Shown piece by piece: positions 36,080-44,934 of a DNA stretch of 46,481 bases; the first letter of the stretch is position 1; each line of letters begins with the position of its first letter. Both the position numbers and the translations under genes were made by a program. The DNA is from Collinsella aerofaciens (GTDB lineage Bacteria; Actinomycetota; Coriobacteriia; Coriobacteriales; Coriobacteriaceae), in assembly GCF_028206995.1 (NCBI RefSeq), contig NZ_JAQLFL010000002.1, positions 237,024-283,504 of the forward strand, given 5' to 3'. The notes beneath the pieces are model-generated. The model saw only the letters and a program-made list of their open reading frames with translations. It searched no databases and had not been told where the DNA came from.

Positions 36080-36099
36080 CGCCTAGCCGGGGCGGATCG

Positions 36100-36128
36100 G
36101 GTGCGCGGGCCCCTCTCTCCCGCGCACC
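36100..36128 (+). other. Intercistronic GC hairpin
   Basis: GGTGCGCGGG and CCCGCGCACC form a perfect 10-bp stem with a 9-base loop between the permease and amidohydrolase genes. No T tract, so it looks like an mRNA processing or stability element. Confidence 0.55.
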
Positions 36129-36210
36129 GAACCCGGCACCACTTGGGTAGCTTTGTGAGGCCTTAACCCAACACGGCCTCGCCCACTATATGGATCCATA
36201 AGGAGGAACC

Positions 36211-37488
36211 ATGTCTACTAAGTATGCAATCGTTGGCGGTAAGCTCATCGACGGTACCGGCGCCGAGCCGGTCGAGAACTCCCTCGTTCTCGTCGACGAC
36301 AACGGCAAGATCGAGTACGCCGGTGCTATGCAGGACCTTCCCGAGGGCGTTGAGGTTATCGACGCCGCCGGCAAGACCGTCCTTCCCGGCCTGATCGACA
36401 CCCACCTGCACTTCTCGGGCAACCTGACCGACGATGACACCGATTGGGTCATGCAGCCGCTCCTCGAGAAGCAGGCCGTCGCCGTCAAGCAGGCCTACGA
36501 CTGCCTCACCCACGGCCTCACCACCGTCTGCGAGATCGGCCGCTTTGGTATCCAGATTCGCGACTGCATCGACAAGGGCGTCTTTAAGGGCCCGCGCGTT
36601 CTGGCCACCGGTCTGGGCTTCTGCCGTGTTGCCGGTCACGGTGACTCCCACCACTGCACCCAGGAGCTCAACAAGGAATCCCACCCCTGGGGCGACCAGG
36701 TCGATGGTCCTTGGGATCTGCGCAAGGCCGTCCGTCGTCGCCTGCGTGAGAACCCCGATGCCATCAAGATCTGGGCTACCGGTGGCGGCATCTGGCGCTG
36801 GGACTCCGGTCGCGACCAGCACTATTGCTCCGAGGAGATTCAGGCCGTGGTCGAAGAGGCAAAGATGGTCGGTATCCCCGTGTGGAGCCACTGCTACAAC
36901 AACCACGCCGCTGCCTACGATTCCGTTCGCTTTGGCTGCGAGCAGCTGATCCACGGCTTCGATATCGATGAGCGCACCATGGACCTCATGGCCGAGCAGG
37001 GCACCTTCTTCACCCCGACGATCGCCTTCCTGCCCACCTGGTACGCCACCTATCCGCCCGTCTACGTCCCCGAGCTGCACGACAAGTACGAGGGCACCCT
37101 GGTCGAGAAGGAGCTGCAGCGCAACTACGACTGCCTGCGCGAGGCCAAGAAGCGCGGCGTCGTCATGACGATCGGCTCCGACTCCTTCTCCTTCGTCACC
37201 CCGTACGGTACCTGCTCCATCGAGGAGATGTACGAGTTCGTCGACAAGATCGGCTTCACCCCGGTCGAGACCATCACCTGCGCCACCCTCAACGGTGCCA
37301 AGATGTGCCACATCGAGGACGAGACCGGGTCCATCGAGGCCGGCAAGTGCGCCGACCTGCTGGTCGTCAACGGTGACGTCGCCGCCGACATCCACGTGCT
37401 CAACACCGACAACATGGACGTCATCATGAAGGACGGCTGGATTGTCGAGGCCGGTACCTTCGGCGAGGCAAACAAGTACAGCGCCTAA
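36211..37488 (+). CDS. Metal-dependent amidohydrolase (Xaa-Pro dipeptidase / imidazolonepropionase-like)
   Basis: The 425-residue enzyme has the complete amidohydrolase metal set: THLHF (His65, His67), the Lys of AIKIWATGGG (about 186, likely carboxylated bridge), His in VWSHCYNN (about 227), His in LIHGFDID (about 248) and Asp in IGSDSF (about 323). The end GSIEAGKCADLLVVNGD closes the beta sandwich. This arrangement fits the prolidase-like branch that cuts N-acyl or dipeptide amides. AAGGAGGAACC precedes the ATG. Unlike the amidohydrolase at 3286, no metal ligand is missing. It pairs with the APC permease upstream; a terminator behind it at 37547 ends the unit. Confidence 0.88.
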   Translation: MSTKYAIVGGKLIDGTGAEPVENSLVLVDDNGKIEYAGAMQDLPEGVEVIDAAGKTVLPGLIDTHLHFSGNLTDDDTDWVMQPLLEKQAVAVKQAYDCLTHGLTTVCEIGRFGIQIRDCIDKGVFKGPRVLATGLGFCRVAGHGDSHHCTQELNKESHPWGDQVDGPWDLRKAVRRRLRENPDAIKIWATGGGIWRWDSGRDQHYCSEEIQAVVEEAKMVGIPVWSHCYNNHAAAYDSVRFGCEQLIHGFDIDERTMDLMAEQGTFFTPTIAFLPTWYATYPPVYVPELHDKYEGTLVEKELQRNYDCLREAKKRGVVMTIGSDSFSFVTPYGTCSIEEMYEFVDKIGFTPVETITCATLNGAKMCHIEDETGSIEAGKCADLLVVNGDVAADIHVLNTDNMDVIMKDGWIVEAGTFGEANKYSA

Positions 37489-37530
37489 GCTACCGTTCAT
37501 CGATGGCTTGATGTAAAACACAGTATTTGA

Positions 37531-37543
37531 TTGCATAATGCAA
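37531..37543. repeat. Palindrome TTGCATAATGCAA
   Basis: TTGCAT-A-ATGCAA is a perfect dyad just before the terminator at 37547. The same half-site TTGCATAAT occurs at 22526, 22541 and 31938. It may be a binding site for a regulator of the two-component genes that follow. Confidence 0.4.
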
Positions 37544-37546
37544 TGG

Positions 37547-37572
37547 AGAGGGTCGCTTGCGGCCCTCTTTAT
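37547..37572 (+). terminator. Terminator of the permease-amidohydrolase unit
   Basis: AGAGGGTCGC and GCGGCCCTCT pair (one T-G; innermost pairs open) and TTTATT follows. The stem resembles the terminator at 8113. An in-frame ATG at 37538 for the next gene would lie before it, which argues for a later start of that gene. Confidence 0.65.
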
Positions 37573-37600
37573 TGCTATGGGGTGCGTCAGTAAGAAGGGG

Positions 37601-38992
37601 ATGACGGTGGATCTCAATAGGCTGATTCTGGGCAAGAGTTATAACTCTACCAAGGTTTTTCGCACGGCCCAACATGTGGTTCAGGCTATCCTGCTCGGCA
37701 TTGTCGTTCCGGCGCTTATCCTGCTGCTTATCTGGGATCTAACCGATAATCCCAATCCTGTTCCGGGCGTTGTCGTTATTGCCGGCATGGTCATGCTGTG
37801 CTTCTTCTTCTCGTATGTCTTTGTGGTCCCCGACGACCTCACATCGAGCGCAACCGACCGCACGCTCGCCATCGCATCAAAATTATTCGCCTACACGTCG
37901 CGCGGCCTTACGCCCGAAGCGGCCCTGGGCGCCTCTAAAATCATCCTGTCCGAGACCATCGCCTCTGCCATTTGCTTTACCGACGGCAAGCAGGTGCTGG
38001 CAAGCTGGGGCGAGGACTCGGCAAAATGCCCTGCCGGCACCCCGGTGGTGCTCAAGACCACGCTCAACGTGATTGAGACGGGTGAGCAGAGCGTGTTTTC
38101 GCGTGACGCCTCCAATGAGACGGGCGGCTATTTTCCCCGCCTGCGCGCCGGCATTGTCGCGCCGCTTACCGTGCGCGGGCATTGCGTGGGCACGCTCGAG
38201 CTGTATTACCCCCGCCTGAGCAGCATCGATATGCGCCAGACGGCGCTTGCCTCGGGCTTTGCCGACCTCATTTCCACGCAGCTTGCAAGCTTTGAGCTCG
38301 AGCGCCAGGACGAGCTTACGGCCCGCGTGGAGCTGCGCGCCTTGCAATCGCAGGTCGATCCTCATTTTCTATTCAATACCATCAGCACCATCGTGTCGCT
38401 CGTACGTACCGAGCCGGACAAGGCCAGGTCGCTGCTGATCGACTTTTCCAATTACTACCGTCAGACGCTTTCTGATTCCGATACCCTCACAACGCTCGAG
38501 CACGAGGTGGAGCAGGGCACTCGCTATATCAATCTTATGCAGGCTCGTTATGGCGACGGCCGTCTGCGCGTCTCGGTCGATATCGACTTTGAGGTGCGCG
38601 ATTGCATGGTGCCGCCGTTTATCTTGCAGCCGTTGCTCGAAAACTGCATCAAGCACGCGCAGCGCGAGACCGAGCCGCTTTCTATTCATGTTAGGGCTTT
38701 CGAGACCGATGACGGTTTGGAGATCATCGTCGAGGACGATGGCATCGGTATGAGCGAAGAGGTCTGCGCGCATCTGTTTGAGCAGCATCGCCGAGAGGAG
38801 CCCGAGAGCATTACCGCCGACGGCTCCGTCAAGCGAGGTTGCGGCCTGGCGCTCTTCAACGTGCTTCAGCGCATCCATTTCTTTTACGGAGAAGATTCCG
38901 GCATGCGCGTGAAGTCCCAGGAGGGCGTGGGAACGCAGGTCATCGTCGAGCTGAACGGCGAGCCGCATGAGCCGGCACCGTTGACGGCGTAG
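37601..38992 (+). CDS. LytS-type sensor histidine kinase (system 1)
   Basis: The product (463 residues) has two N-terminal helices, a GAF-like sensor region (about 90-245: AAGAS-type turn, AICFTDGKQVLASWGED, TVRGHCVGTLELYY), and the histidine kinase part. That part has the phospho-acceptor in SQVDPHFLFNTISTI, where the family usually has NPHFLFN, then LQPLLENCIKHA (N box) and VEDDGIGMSEE (G1). The class (HPK8, 5TM or GAF Lyt) pairs with LytTR response regulators, and one follows 38 bases later. The start is uncertain: ATG 37601 directly follows AAGAAGGGG, while GTG 37607 has the better spacing; ATG 37538 would read through a terminator. Signals for this class are often peptides, pyruvate or membrane state; none can be named here. 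Confidence 0.88.
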   Translation: MTVDLNRLILGKSYNSTKVFRTAQHVVQAILLGIVVPALILLLIWDLTDNPNPVPGVVVIAGMVMLCFFFSYVFVVPDDLTSSATDRTLAIASKLFAYTSRGLTPEAALGASKIILSETIASAICFTDGKQVLASWGEDSAKCPAGTPVVLKTTLNVIETGEQSVFSRDASNETGGYFPRLRAGIVAPLTVRGHCVGTLELYYPRLSSIDMRQTALASGFADLISTQLASFELERQDELTARVELRALQSQVDPHFLFNTISTIVSLVRTEPDKARSLLIDFSNYYRQTLSDSDTLTTLEHEVEQGTRYINLMQARYGDGRLRVSVDIDFEVRDCMVPPFILQPLLENCIKHAQRETEPLSIHVRAFETDDGLEIIVEDDGIGMSEEVCAHLFEQHRREEPESITADGSVKRGCGLALFNVLQRIHFFYGEDSGMRVKSQEGVGTQVIVELNGEPHEPAPLTA

Positions 38993-39030
38993 CACGCGGT
39001 TGGATTGAGAGAAAAAGAGGGGAAGCACAT

Positions 39031-39765
39031 ATGTCCGAAGGCTGGAACATCTTGGTGGTTGATGACGAGCCTCCCATTAGGGCTGAGCTACGCTATCTGT
39101 TGGAAAAGGATACGCGTGTGGGTCAGATTGCCGAGGCGGGCAATGTCACCGAAGCCGTGGAGTCGATTCTGTCGAACAAGCCCGACGTGTTGTTTTTAGA
39201 CATTACCATGCCCGGTCGCTCGGGAATTGAGCTTGCCGAGACGCTGCAGAACCTAAAGACGCCGCCGGTGGTTGTGTTTGTGACGGCGTTTGCCGAGTTT
39301 GCCGCCGATGCGTATAACCTCGATGCGGTCGATTGCATCGTCAAACCGGTCGAGGATGCCCGTCTGTCAAAGGCGCTCGACAAGATCGAGGCCGCCCTGG
39401 GCGCCCGCCGCGTCGTCCATGCTCCGCGCCAGCCTTTGCGCCTGACGGTGGATCGTGGGGGTAAAAAGGTGTTCATTCCCGTGGCGGATGTCTGCTACTT
39501 TGAGGTGCGCGCCGATTTTTGCAACGCCGTCTGCGCCGAGGGAACATATCTGATTAACGAGTCGATTTCATCGCTCGAGCGGCGCTTGGCCTCCGAGGGC
39601 TTTATCCGTGTCCACCGCAGCTATCTGGTCAATTTGGAAGACGTGCACAATGTCGAGATTGGTTCCACGGGTCTTATGGAGCTCAGGCTCGATCGCGTAA
39701 CCTCGACGGTGCCCGTGTCCCGTCGTCGTGCTGCCGAGGTTAAGGCGCACCTGGGGCTTGCGTAA
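39031..39765 (+). CDS. LytTR-family response regulator (system 1)
   Basis: The 244-residue protein has a receiver domain (about 4-125) with acidic pocket VVDDEPP, phospho-acceptor Asp in DVLFLDITMPG (about 57), Thr in VFVTAF and Lys in CIVKPVED. A LytTR DNA-binding domain follows (about 140-240: VFIPVADVCYFEVRAD, FIRVHRSYLVNLEDV, PVSRRRAAEVK). GAGGGGAAG lies before the ATG. It is the partner of the kinase upstream. LytTR proteins bind pairs of direct repeats near promoters, often of membrane or peptide genes. The closest gene downstream is the phospholipase-like gene at 39858. Confidence 0.95.
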   Translation: MSEGWNILVVDDEPPIRAELRYLLEKDTRVGQIAEAGNVTEAVESILSNKPDVLFLDITMPGRSGIELAETLQNLKTPPVVVFVTAFAEFAADAYNLDAVDCIVKPVEDARLSKALDKIEAALGARRVVHAPRQPLRLTVDRGGKKVFIPVADVCYFEVRADFCNAVCAEGTYLINESISSLERRLASEGFIRVHRSYLVNLEDVHNVEIGSTGLMELRLDRVTSTVPVSRRRAAEVKAHLGLA

Positions 39766-39816
39766 GAGGCTTGCGTGCCGTCGTTTACCATCGCAGGTTT
39801 GGCATGGGCGCGCGGT

Positions 39817-39825
39817 GGGCATAAT
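39817..39825 (+). promoter_or_regulatory. Putative -10 element of the phospholipase-like gene
   Basis: GGGCATAAT ends 32 bases before the start at 39858 and matches the -10 consensus at five of six positions. No clear -35. Confidence 0.4.
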
Positions 39826-39857
39826 GGGTGGCATCGAATGAAATCGAAAGGATCATT

Positions 39858-40802
39858 ATGCCCGCGCTTATCACCCATCATCTGTTTGGCGAGGAAAGCA
39901 TCGACCGTCTTCCACAGGGCGTCATCACGTCCGATGAAGAGCGCATTGCCTTTATCTTGGGCAACCAAGGCCCCGACCCGTTTTTCTTTCACATTCTGAC
40001 ACCGCGTGTTTCCGACTGCACGCTGCTGGCGCAGGTCATGCATCGGTCGCGCATGTCTCGCCAGTTCGCGTGCCTGCGCGACGGCGTGTCGCATCTGCTG
40101 CCGCGCGACGCCAGCTTGGGTCGTGCCTTTGCGCTGGGCCTGCTGTCTCATTACGTGCTCGACCGCAACGCCCATCCCTTTGTCTATGAGCAGCAGTTTG
40201 GCATCGTGGAGTCCGATTCAGAGCTTGAGGATTCGAGCAGTCAGGTCCATGCCGTGATCGAGAGCGACCTGGATGTACTGATGCTGCAGCTTAAACGCGC
40301 CGGCGCTACGGTCGACGATTACCCGCCGGCGGGCGAGATCGTCACCACCGATCGCATCAATCGCGTGGCCGGCGTGCTGATGAGCTATGTTGCCGGACGC
40401 GTGTACGGCATTGACATTCCGGCGGGGGAGTACGGTGCCGCCGTTGCCAATATGCAGCGACTTTACCGCGCGATTGAGCCGGCCGGCTCCGTAAAGACGC
40501 GCGCGATCTCGCTGGTTGAGGGCTTGGTGCACGACTACTCGCTGCTCGACGGCCTTGCCCATCGCGTGACGACGGAGCTGCCCGAGCGCACCGGTAACCT
40601 GGGCCATCTGACATGGAAGAATCCCTTTACCGACGAGGTCTCGAACGAGAGTTTCCCCGAGGTCTTTGATCGCGCGCTGGTCGATTACGAGTGCACGGTC
40701 GCACGTTTTATCGAGACCGGTGACATGGATGCCGTGACCAGTCACGTCAACTACAGCGGTCGCGTGCTCGAAGCCGATGAGGAGTTCGACCGCGAGGAAT
40801 AG
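39858..40802 (+). CDS. Zinc-dependent phospholipase C-like protein
   Basis: The 314-residue protein starts MPALITHHLFGEESIDRL. It has the helical histidine-rich pattern of the Zn-dependent PLC family (PF00882): THH near the start, then PDPFFFH, AFALGLLSHYVLDRNAHPFVY (about 88-108) and HAVIESDLDVLML. In this family the N-terminal residues and His/Asp pairs bind zinc. No signal peptide is visible, so it would be cytosolic, unlike secreted phospholipases. Coriobacteria and Clostridia carry many such cytosolic members of unknown function. GAAAGGA lies before ATG 39858. A function on phospholipid is not proven by the sequence. Confidence 0.75.
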   Translation: MPALITHHLFGEESIDRLPQGVITSDEERIAFILGNQGPDPFFFHILTPRVSDCTLLAQVMHRSRMSRQFACLRDGVSHLLPRDASLGRAFALGLLSHYVLDRNAHPFVYEQQFGIVESDSELEDSSSQVHAVIESDLDVLMLQLKRAGATVDDYPPAGEIVTTDRINRVAGVLMSYVAGRVYGIDIPAGEYGAAVANMQRLYRAIEPAGSVKTRAISLVEGLVHDYSLLDGLAHRVTTELPERTGNLGHLTWKNPFTDEVSNESFPEVFDRALVDYECTVARFIETGDMDAVTSHVNYSGRVLEADEEFDREE

Positions 40803-40854
40803 GGCCCGTGCGTGCCCCTTTGCCGAATCCTTACCGGCGGTTCTGGACAATTAG

Positions 40855-40863
40855 GGTACGATG
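40855..40863 (+). promoter_or_regulatory. Extended -10 element of the UMF1-type transporter gene
   Basis: GGGTACGAT ends 40 bases before the ATG at 40904. No -35 consensus at standard spacing. Confidence 0.45.
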
Positions 40864-40903
40864 AACTAACTGCATATCGGGCGAATACGAAGGGTCCCTG
40901 TCC

Positions 40904-42163
40904 ATGAAATACACCAAGCTCGAGCGTAACTGGGTTATGTATGATGTGGGCAATTCGGCCCTCGTGCTGCTCAATACCTCGGTGGTGCCCATTTACTTTA
41001 ACGCCATCAATACCGGTGCTTCCTCGGCCGACCTGGTGGTCGCCTGGGGCAATGCGCAGACGATCGCCTCGCTGGTCATCGCCATGCTCATGCCCATTCT
41101 GGGCGCGCTTGCCGACTATGCCGGCAACAAGATCAAGTTCTTCTTGGGCTTCTTCCTCACGGGCCTGGTGCTTTGCCTGGCGCAGGCTATCCCAATGTCC
41201 GCCATGGCATTTTTGACCGTGTACGTGCTGTGCACCATCGGCCTTAACTCTTCTATGACGTTCTACGACGCCATGCTGCCCGACATTACCACCGACGAGC
41301 GCATGGACGCCGTGTCCAGCTCGGGCTATGCCTGGGGCTACATCGGTTCCACCGTGCCGTTCGTCATCTGCCTGGCGCTCATCATGGGTGGCCCCGCTCT
41401 TGGCGTCCCTACCATGCTGGCAACGCGTCTGTCGTTTATCATCACTGGTGCCTGGTGGCTCATCTTTACCCTGCCGCTCATTCGCACCTATAAGCAAAAG
41501 TACGGTCGCGAGCGCGGTCCTGAGGACACTATCGGCCGCATCGTGGGCGGTGTGTTCTCCGAGGTCGGACACACCATGCGCGAGATCGCCCACAACAAGA
41601 CCGTGCTGGTCTACATGATCGCGTTCTTCTTCTATATCGACGGTGTGCACACGGTCATTTCCATGGCAACCAGCTACGGATCGGCCTTGGGCATCGATTC
41701 GACCCAGTTGGTCCTGGCGCTGCTCGTTACGCAGTTCGTGGCCTTTCCGTCCGCCATCATCTACGGCAAGCTCGCCGGCCGCGTGGGCACGCTCAACATG
41801 ATCTTGGTGGCAGTCGCCGCCTATATGGGCATTGTGCTGTTCGCCGCGTTCTTCCTAAAGACCGCCTTTGAGTTTTGGGTGCTTGCCATTATGGTCGGCC
41901 TGTTCCAGGGCGGCGTGCAGGCGCTCAGCCGTAGCTACTTTGGCCGCATTATCCCCAAGGAAAAGTCCAACGAGTACTACGGCTTCTTTGACATCTTTGG
42001 TCGTTATGCAAGCGTTATGGGCACCTTCCTGGTGTCGGTCGTCACCTCGCTGACCGGCAACCCGTCGCTGGGCGTCCTTTCCATTGGCGTGCTGCTGATC
42101 GTTGGCTTTATGCTGCTGGTCCGCCTGTCCCGCATGACTCGGGCGGCAGAGCATGCCGCATAG
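40904..42163 (+). CDS. MFS transporter, UMF1 (Atg22-like) family
   Basis: The 419-residue protein has 12 predicted helices. The start KLERNWVMYDVGNSALVLL matches the WxxYDxGNSA motif of UMF1/Atg22-like proteins. LGALADYAGNKIKFF is the MFS loop-2 motif, and GGVQALSRSYFGRIIPKEKSNEYYGFFDIFGRYA in two parts (GGVQALSRSYFGRIIP, then YYGFFDIFGRY) is the family's conserved second-half signature. In yeast Atg22 exports amino acids from the vacuole; bacterial substrates are unknown. It follows the phospholipase-like gene by about 100 bases but has its own -10 element. Confidence 0.88.
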   Translation: MKYTKLERNWVMYDVGNSALVLLNTSVVPIYFNAINTGASSADLVVAWGNAQTIASLVIAMLMPILGALADYAGNKIKFFLGFFLTGLVLCLAQAIPMSAMAFLTVYVLCTIGLNSSMTFYDAMLPDITTDERMDAVSSSGYAWGYIGSTVPFVICLALIMGGPALGVPTMLATRLSFIITGAWWLIFTLPLIRTYKQKYGRERGPEDTIGRIVGGVFSEVGHTMREIAHNKTVLVYMIAFFFYIDGVHTVISMATSYGSALGIDSTQLVLALLVTQFVAFPSAIIYGKLAGRVGTLNMILVAVAAYMGIVLFAAFFLKTAFEFWVLAIMVGLFQGGVQALSRSYFGRIIPKEKSNEYYGFFDIFGRYASVMGTFLVSVVTSLTGNPSLGVLSIGVLLIVGFMLLVRLSRMTRAAEHAA

Positions 42164-42252
42164 GAGCGAGCGGCTATTGTGCCTGTCCACGGTACTCTTT
42201 TGGGGTTATCCGCAATAAACATTGCGACTTGCGAGCAATGATTTGCCCAAGT

Positions 42253-42261
42253 GGGTATGAT
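42253..42261 (+). promoter_or_regulatory. Extended -10 element before the glycosyltransferase operon
   Basis: GGGTATGAT (TATGAT at 42256-42261) lies 73 bases before the glycosyltransferase start. A terminator-like stem follows the expected start point, which could attenuate transcription. Confidence 0.45.
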
Positions 42262-42277
42262 GGAATCAGCTAGGTCG

Positions 42278-42313
42278 CGGGGCGTCGCCTGTGTTTGGCG
42301 GCGCCCCGTTTTT
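42278..42313 (+). terminator. Terminator or attenuator before the glycosyltransferase gene
   Basis: CGGGGCGTCGCC and GGCGGCGCCCCG pair over 12 bp (one T-G), with a 7-base loop and TTTTT. It may end the UMF1 gene transcript. Because the -10 element at 42253 lies upstream of it, it could also act as an attenuator of the next operon. Confidence 0.75.
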
Positions 42314-42334
42314 GTGTTGCAGGGAGGGTAAGGC

Positions 42335-43522
42335 ATGAACGCCACGGTCGTGATTCCAACGTATTGGGCGGGCGATGACGCTTGCGCAAACGCCCCTGGC
42401 ACCTATGACCATTCGACGCGACTCAACGCCGACAATCCCGAACTCGACCGCTGCCTGGCCTCGCTTGAGCAGGTACGTGACATCCCGCGCATCATCCTTT
42501 TGGTGGTCTGTCCCGTTTCTGCCACAGCCGATGTGTCGCTGCGCGTGCACGAGATTGTCGACGCGCATCCCACGCTCAAGGTCACCGTTGTCACCAACAC
42601 CCAGGCCTCGCGCATCGCAGACCGGGTTGCTCAGATCGCGCCCAAGGGTTCGGGCGAGTGCGTGAGCCTGCGAGGCTACGGTGCCATCCGCAATATGGGG
42701 CTAGCCTGCGCCGCTGTGCTGGGGCATGACGCGGTTATCTTTTTGGATGACGATGAGACTGTCATCGACGCCGACTTTATGAAGCGCGCGACCTATGCGT
42801 TGGGGCAGCAGACGCGTCAGGGCTTGCCGATCTTGGTCAAGAGCGGCTATTTCTACGATCGCGACGGCTCGCCGCTGGCTCCCACGGACAAGGCGGGCAT
42901 CTGCCATCGTTGGTGGACCAAGCGCATCGAGTTCAACCGTTGGATGAAAAAGGCGCTCTCGGGCACCCGCATCTCGCGCTCCAACTACGTGTGCGGCGGC
43001 CTGATGGCCCTGCACGCCCGCGCCTTTACGCGTGTGGCCTTTGACCCGTTTATCACCCGCGGCGAGGACTTGGATTACCTCTTTAACATGCGCATGTTTG
43101 GCTACGACGTGTGGTTCGATAACGAGTGGACCGTGCGCCATCTGCCTCCGGAGTCCGAAAAGCGCTCACCGCGCTTTATGCAGGATGTATACCGTTGGTA
43201 CTACGAACGGGCCAAGTTGACATTCGCCGCGCATCAAAAGGAGCTCATTCCCGTTACGGCGGCATCGCTCATGCCCTACCCGGGCCCGTGGATTTCGCGC
43301 GAGCTCGACGACCGCGTGCGCAAGACCGCTATGGTCCGCAGCGTGTTTACCCGCGAGCATGAGGGCTACCTGCGCATCTGGCGCCATGGTATCGACGAGG
43401 CAAAGGCCTATGCGCGCCAAAACGCTGCAAGCTACCTGCGTTTCCAGAGCTTTTGGCCCAAGATCATGGACGGGCTTTGGCGTGACGCACAACTGATCAG
43501 TATCCTGGAGGGGGCCGAATGA
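42335..43522 (+). CDS. Glycosyltransferase, GT-A fold (family 2-like)
   Basis: The 395-residue protein opens with NATVVIPTYWAGDD, a nucleotide-sugar binding strand of GT2-like enzymes. It has GAIRNMGLACAAVLGHDAVI, then FLDDDETVID (about 142-151), the metal-binding DxD motif. YVCGGLMALHARAF and TRGEDLDYLFNMRMFGYDVW (the acceptor-side ED motif) follow. There is no membrane helix or signal peptide. GGGAGGG precedes the ATG. The stop overlaps the start of a histidine kinase gene (ATGA), so sugar transfer and sensing are translated together. The acceptor is unknown; a role in surface glycan is plausible. Confidence 0.85.
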   Translation: MNATVVIPTYWAGDDACANAPGTYDHSTRLNADNPELDRCLASLEQVRDIPRIILLVVCPVSATADVSLRVHEIVDAHPTLKVTVVTNTQASRIADRVAQIAPKGSGECVSLRGYGAIRNMGLACAAVLGHDAVIFLDDDETVIDADFMKRATYALGQQTRQGLPILVKSGYFYDRDGSPLAPTDKAGICHRWWTKRIEFNRWMKKALSGTRISRSNYVCGGLMALHARAFTRVAFDPFITRGEDLDYLFNMRMFGYDVWFDNEWTVRHLPPESEKRSPRFMQDVYRWYYERAKLTFAAHQKELIPVTAASLMPYPGPWISRELDDRVRKTAMVRSVFTREHEGYLRIWRHGIDEAKAYARQNAASYLRFQSFWPKIMDGLWRDAQLISILEGAE

Positions 43523-44862
43523 TCGACCGCCGCGCCCAGCGCGATAGTTCAATATCAATCTTTCGCATCATTGCCGTTGCCTGCGCCATTTGCGTGCTGG
43601 TGTACTTTATTTTTGCCTTGGTGACCGGTATCGAGCCGATCGCCACGGTGATTGCCTGCGCGCTGCTGTGCATCTTTCTGTGCATCTTTATCTTTTTGAC
43701 GCTCAATCCCGATTCGGTGCGCTCCCAGTACACCGAGGAGACGCTCTCGGTGGCCTCGGCCATGCTCGAGGACATTAAGGGCGGTCTGACGCAGGAGTCG
43801 GCGCGTTTGGTGTGCCGGCGCATTTTGCCCGAGACGCGCGCCATGACGGTGGCCATCACCGACGAGGACAACGTGCTTGCCTGCGCGGGCGAGTTTGAGG
43901 AAAAACTGCTGCCCGATACTCCCATCCACACGCTTGCCACACGCTACGTTATCGAACATGGCATCGTGCAGTCGTTCAACCGTATGGTGGATGTCGTGGG
44001 CTCGGACGGCTCGCACAACCAAGTCCCCGCCGGCATTATCGCCCCCATCAAGGTGGGCGATCGTACCGTCGGCACGCTCAAGTTCTACTACAAGACCCCG
44101 CGCGCCGTCGACCGTACCCAGTACGCGCTTGCCTCGGGCTTTGCCGAGATCTTGTCCACGCAGCTCGCCATCCACGAGCTCGAGGTGCAAAAGGAACTCA
44201 CGGCGCGCGCCGAGGTGCGTGCGCTGCAGGCGCAGATTAACCCGCACTTCCTGTTCAACACGCTGAACACCATTGCATCGTTTACGCGCACCGACCCGCT
44301 GCGGGCCCGCGAACTGCTTCGTGAGTTCTCATCGTTCTATCGTGCCACGCTCGACAACTCGGGATCGCTTATTCCGGTCTCGCGCGAGGTCGCACAGACC
44401 AGGCGCTACCTTACCTTTGAGAAGGCCCGCTTTGGCGAGGACCGCGTGCTTGCGACGTTCGATGTGTCCGAGGACGTGGAAGATACGCTGGTGCCGGCGT
44501 TCGTGATCCAGCCGATTGTCGAGAACGCCGTACGTCATGGTATGGGCGATGACGACGCCCTGAGGATCGACGTGACCGTTCACCAAGACGGCGAGGATGC
44601 AATCTTGATTGCCGTGGCCGATAATGGCGTGGGCATGGATGAGGGTACCGCCGCCAGACTGTTTGACGAGCGTTCTGCCCGTCCCGACGCCAGCTCTCCC
44701 CAAGGTGGCGGCGCCGGTGTGGCCATGCACAATATTTCGGAGCGCATCCATCGCTTTTATGGGCCGCACTCCTATACGCGTGTCGAATCGGCGCCGGGCA
44801 AGGGCACCAAAGTGCTCCTTCATCTTGATTTGTCAGAGAGCATCTTCGACATTCAAGAGTAA
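43519..44862 (+). CDS. LytS-type sensor histidine kinase (system 2)
   Basis: The 447-residue protein has two N-terminal helices (about 14-35 and 38-60), a GAF-like region (MTVAITDEDNVLACAGEF, PIKVGDRTVGTLKFYY), and a kinase part with QINPHFLFNTLNTI (phospho-acceptor His), IQPIVENAVRHGMGDD (N box), VADNGVGMDEG (G1) and GGGAGVAMHNISERI (G2). It has the same domain order and many of the same segments as the kinase at 37601, so the two are paralogues. Translation is coupled to the glycosyltransferase by a 4-base overlap. Its regulator lies 72 bases downstream. Confidence 0.93.
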   Translation: MIDRRAQRDSSISIFRIIAVACAICVLVYFIFALVTGIEPIATVIACALLCIFLCIFIFLTLNPDSVRSQYTEETLSVASAMLEDIKGGLTQESARLVCRRILPETRAMTVAITDEDNVLACAGEFEEKLLPDTPIHTLATRYVIEHGIVQSFNRMVDVVGSDGSHNQVPAGIIAPIKVGDRTVGTLKFYYKTPRAVDRTQYALASGFAEILSTQLAIHELEVQKELTARAEVRALQAQINPHFLFNTLNTIASFTRTDPLRARELLREFSSFYRATLDNSGSLIPVSREVAQTRRYLTFEKARFGEDRVLATFDVSEDVEDTLVPAFVIQPIVENAVRHGMGDDDALRIDVTVHQDGEDAILIAVADNGVGMDEGTAARLFDERSARPDASSPQGGGAGVAMHNISERIHRFYGPHSYTRVESAPGKGTKVLLHLDLSESIFDIQE

Positions 44863-44934
44863 AATAAAAGACTACGGGCTCAACGTCATGCGACGGATGC
44901 CCGGCGTAGTTAGTTGACGAAAGGTTTTATCCCT

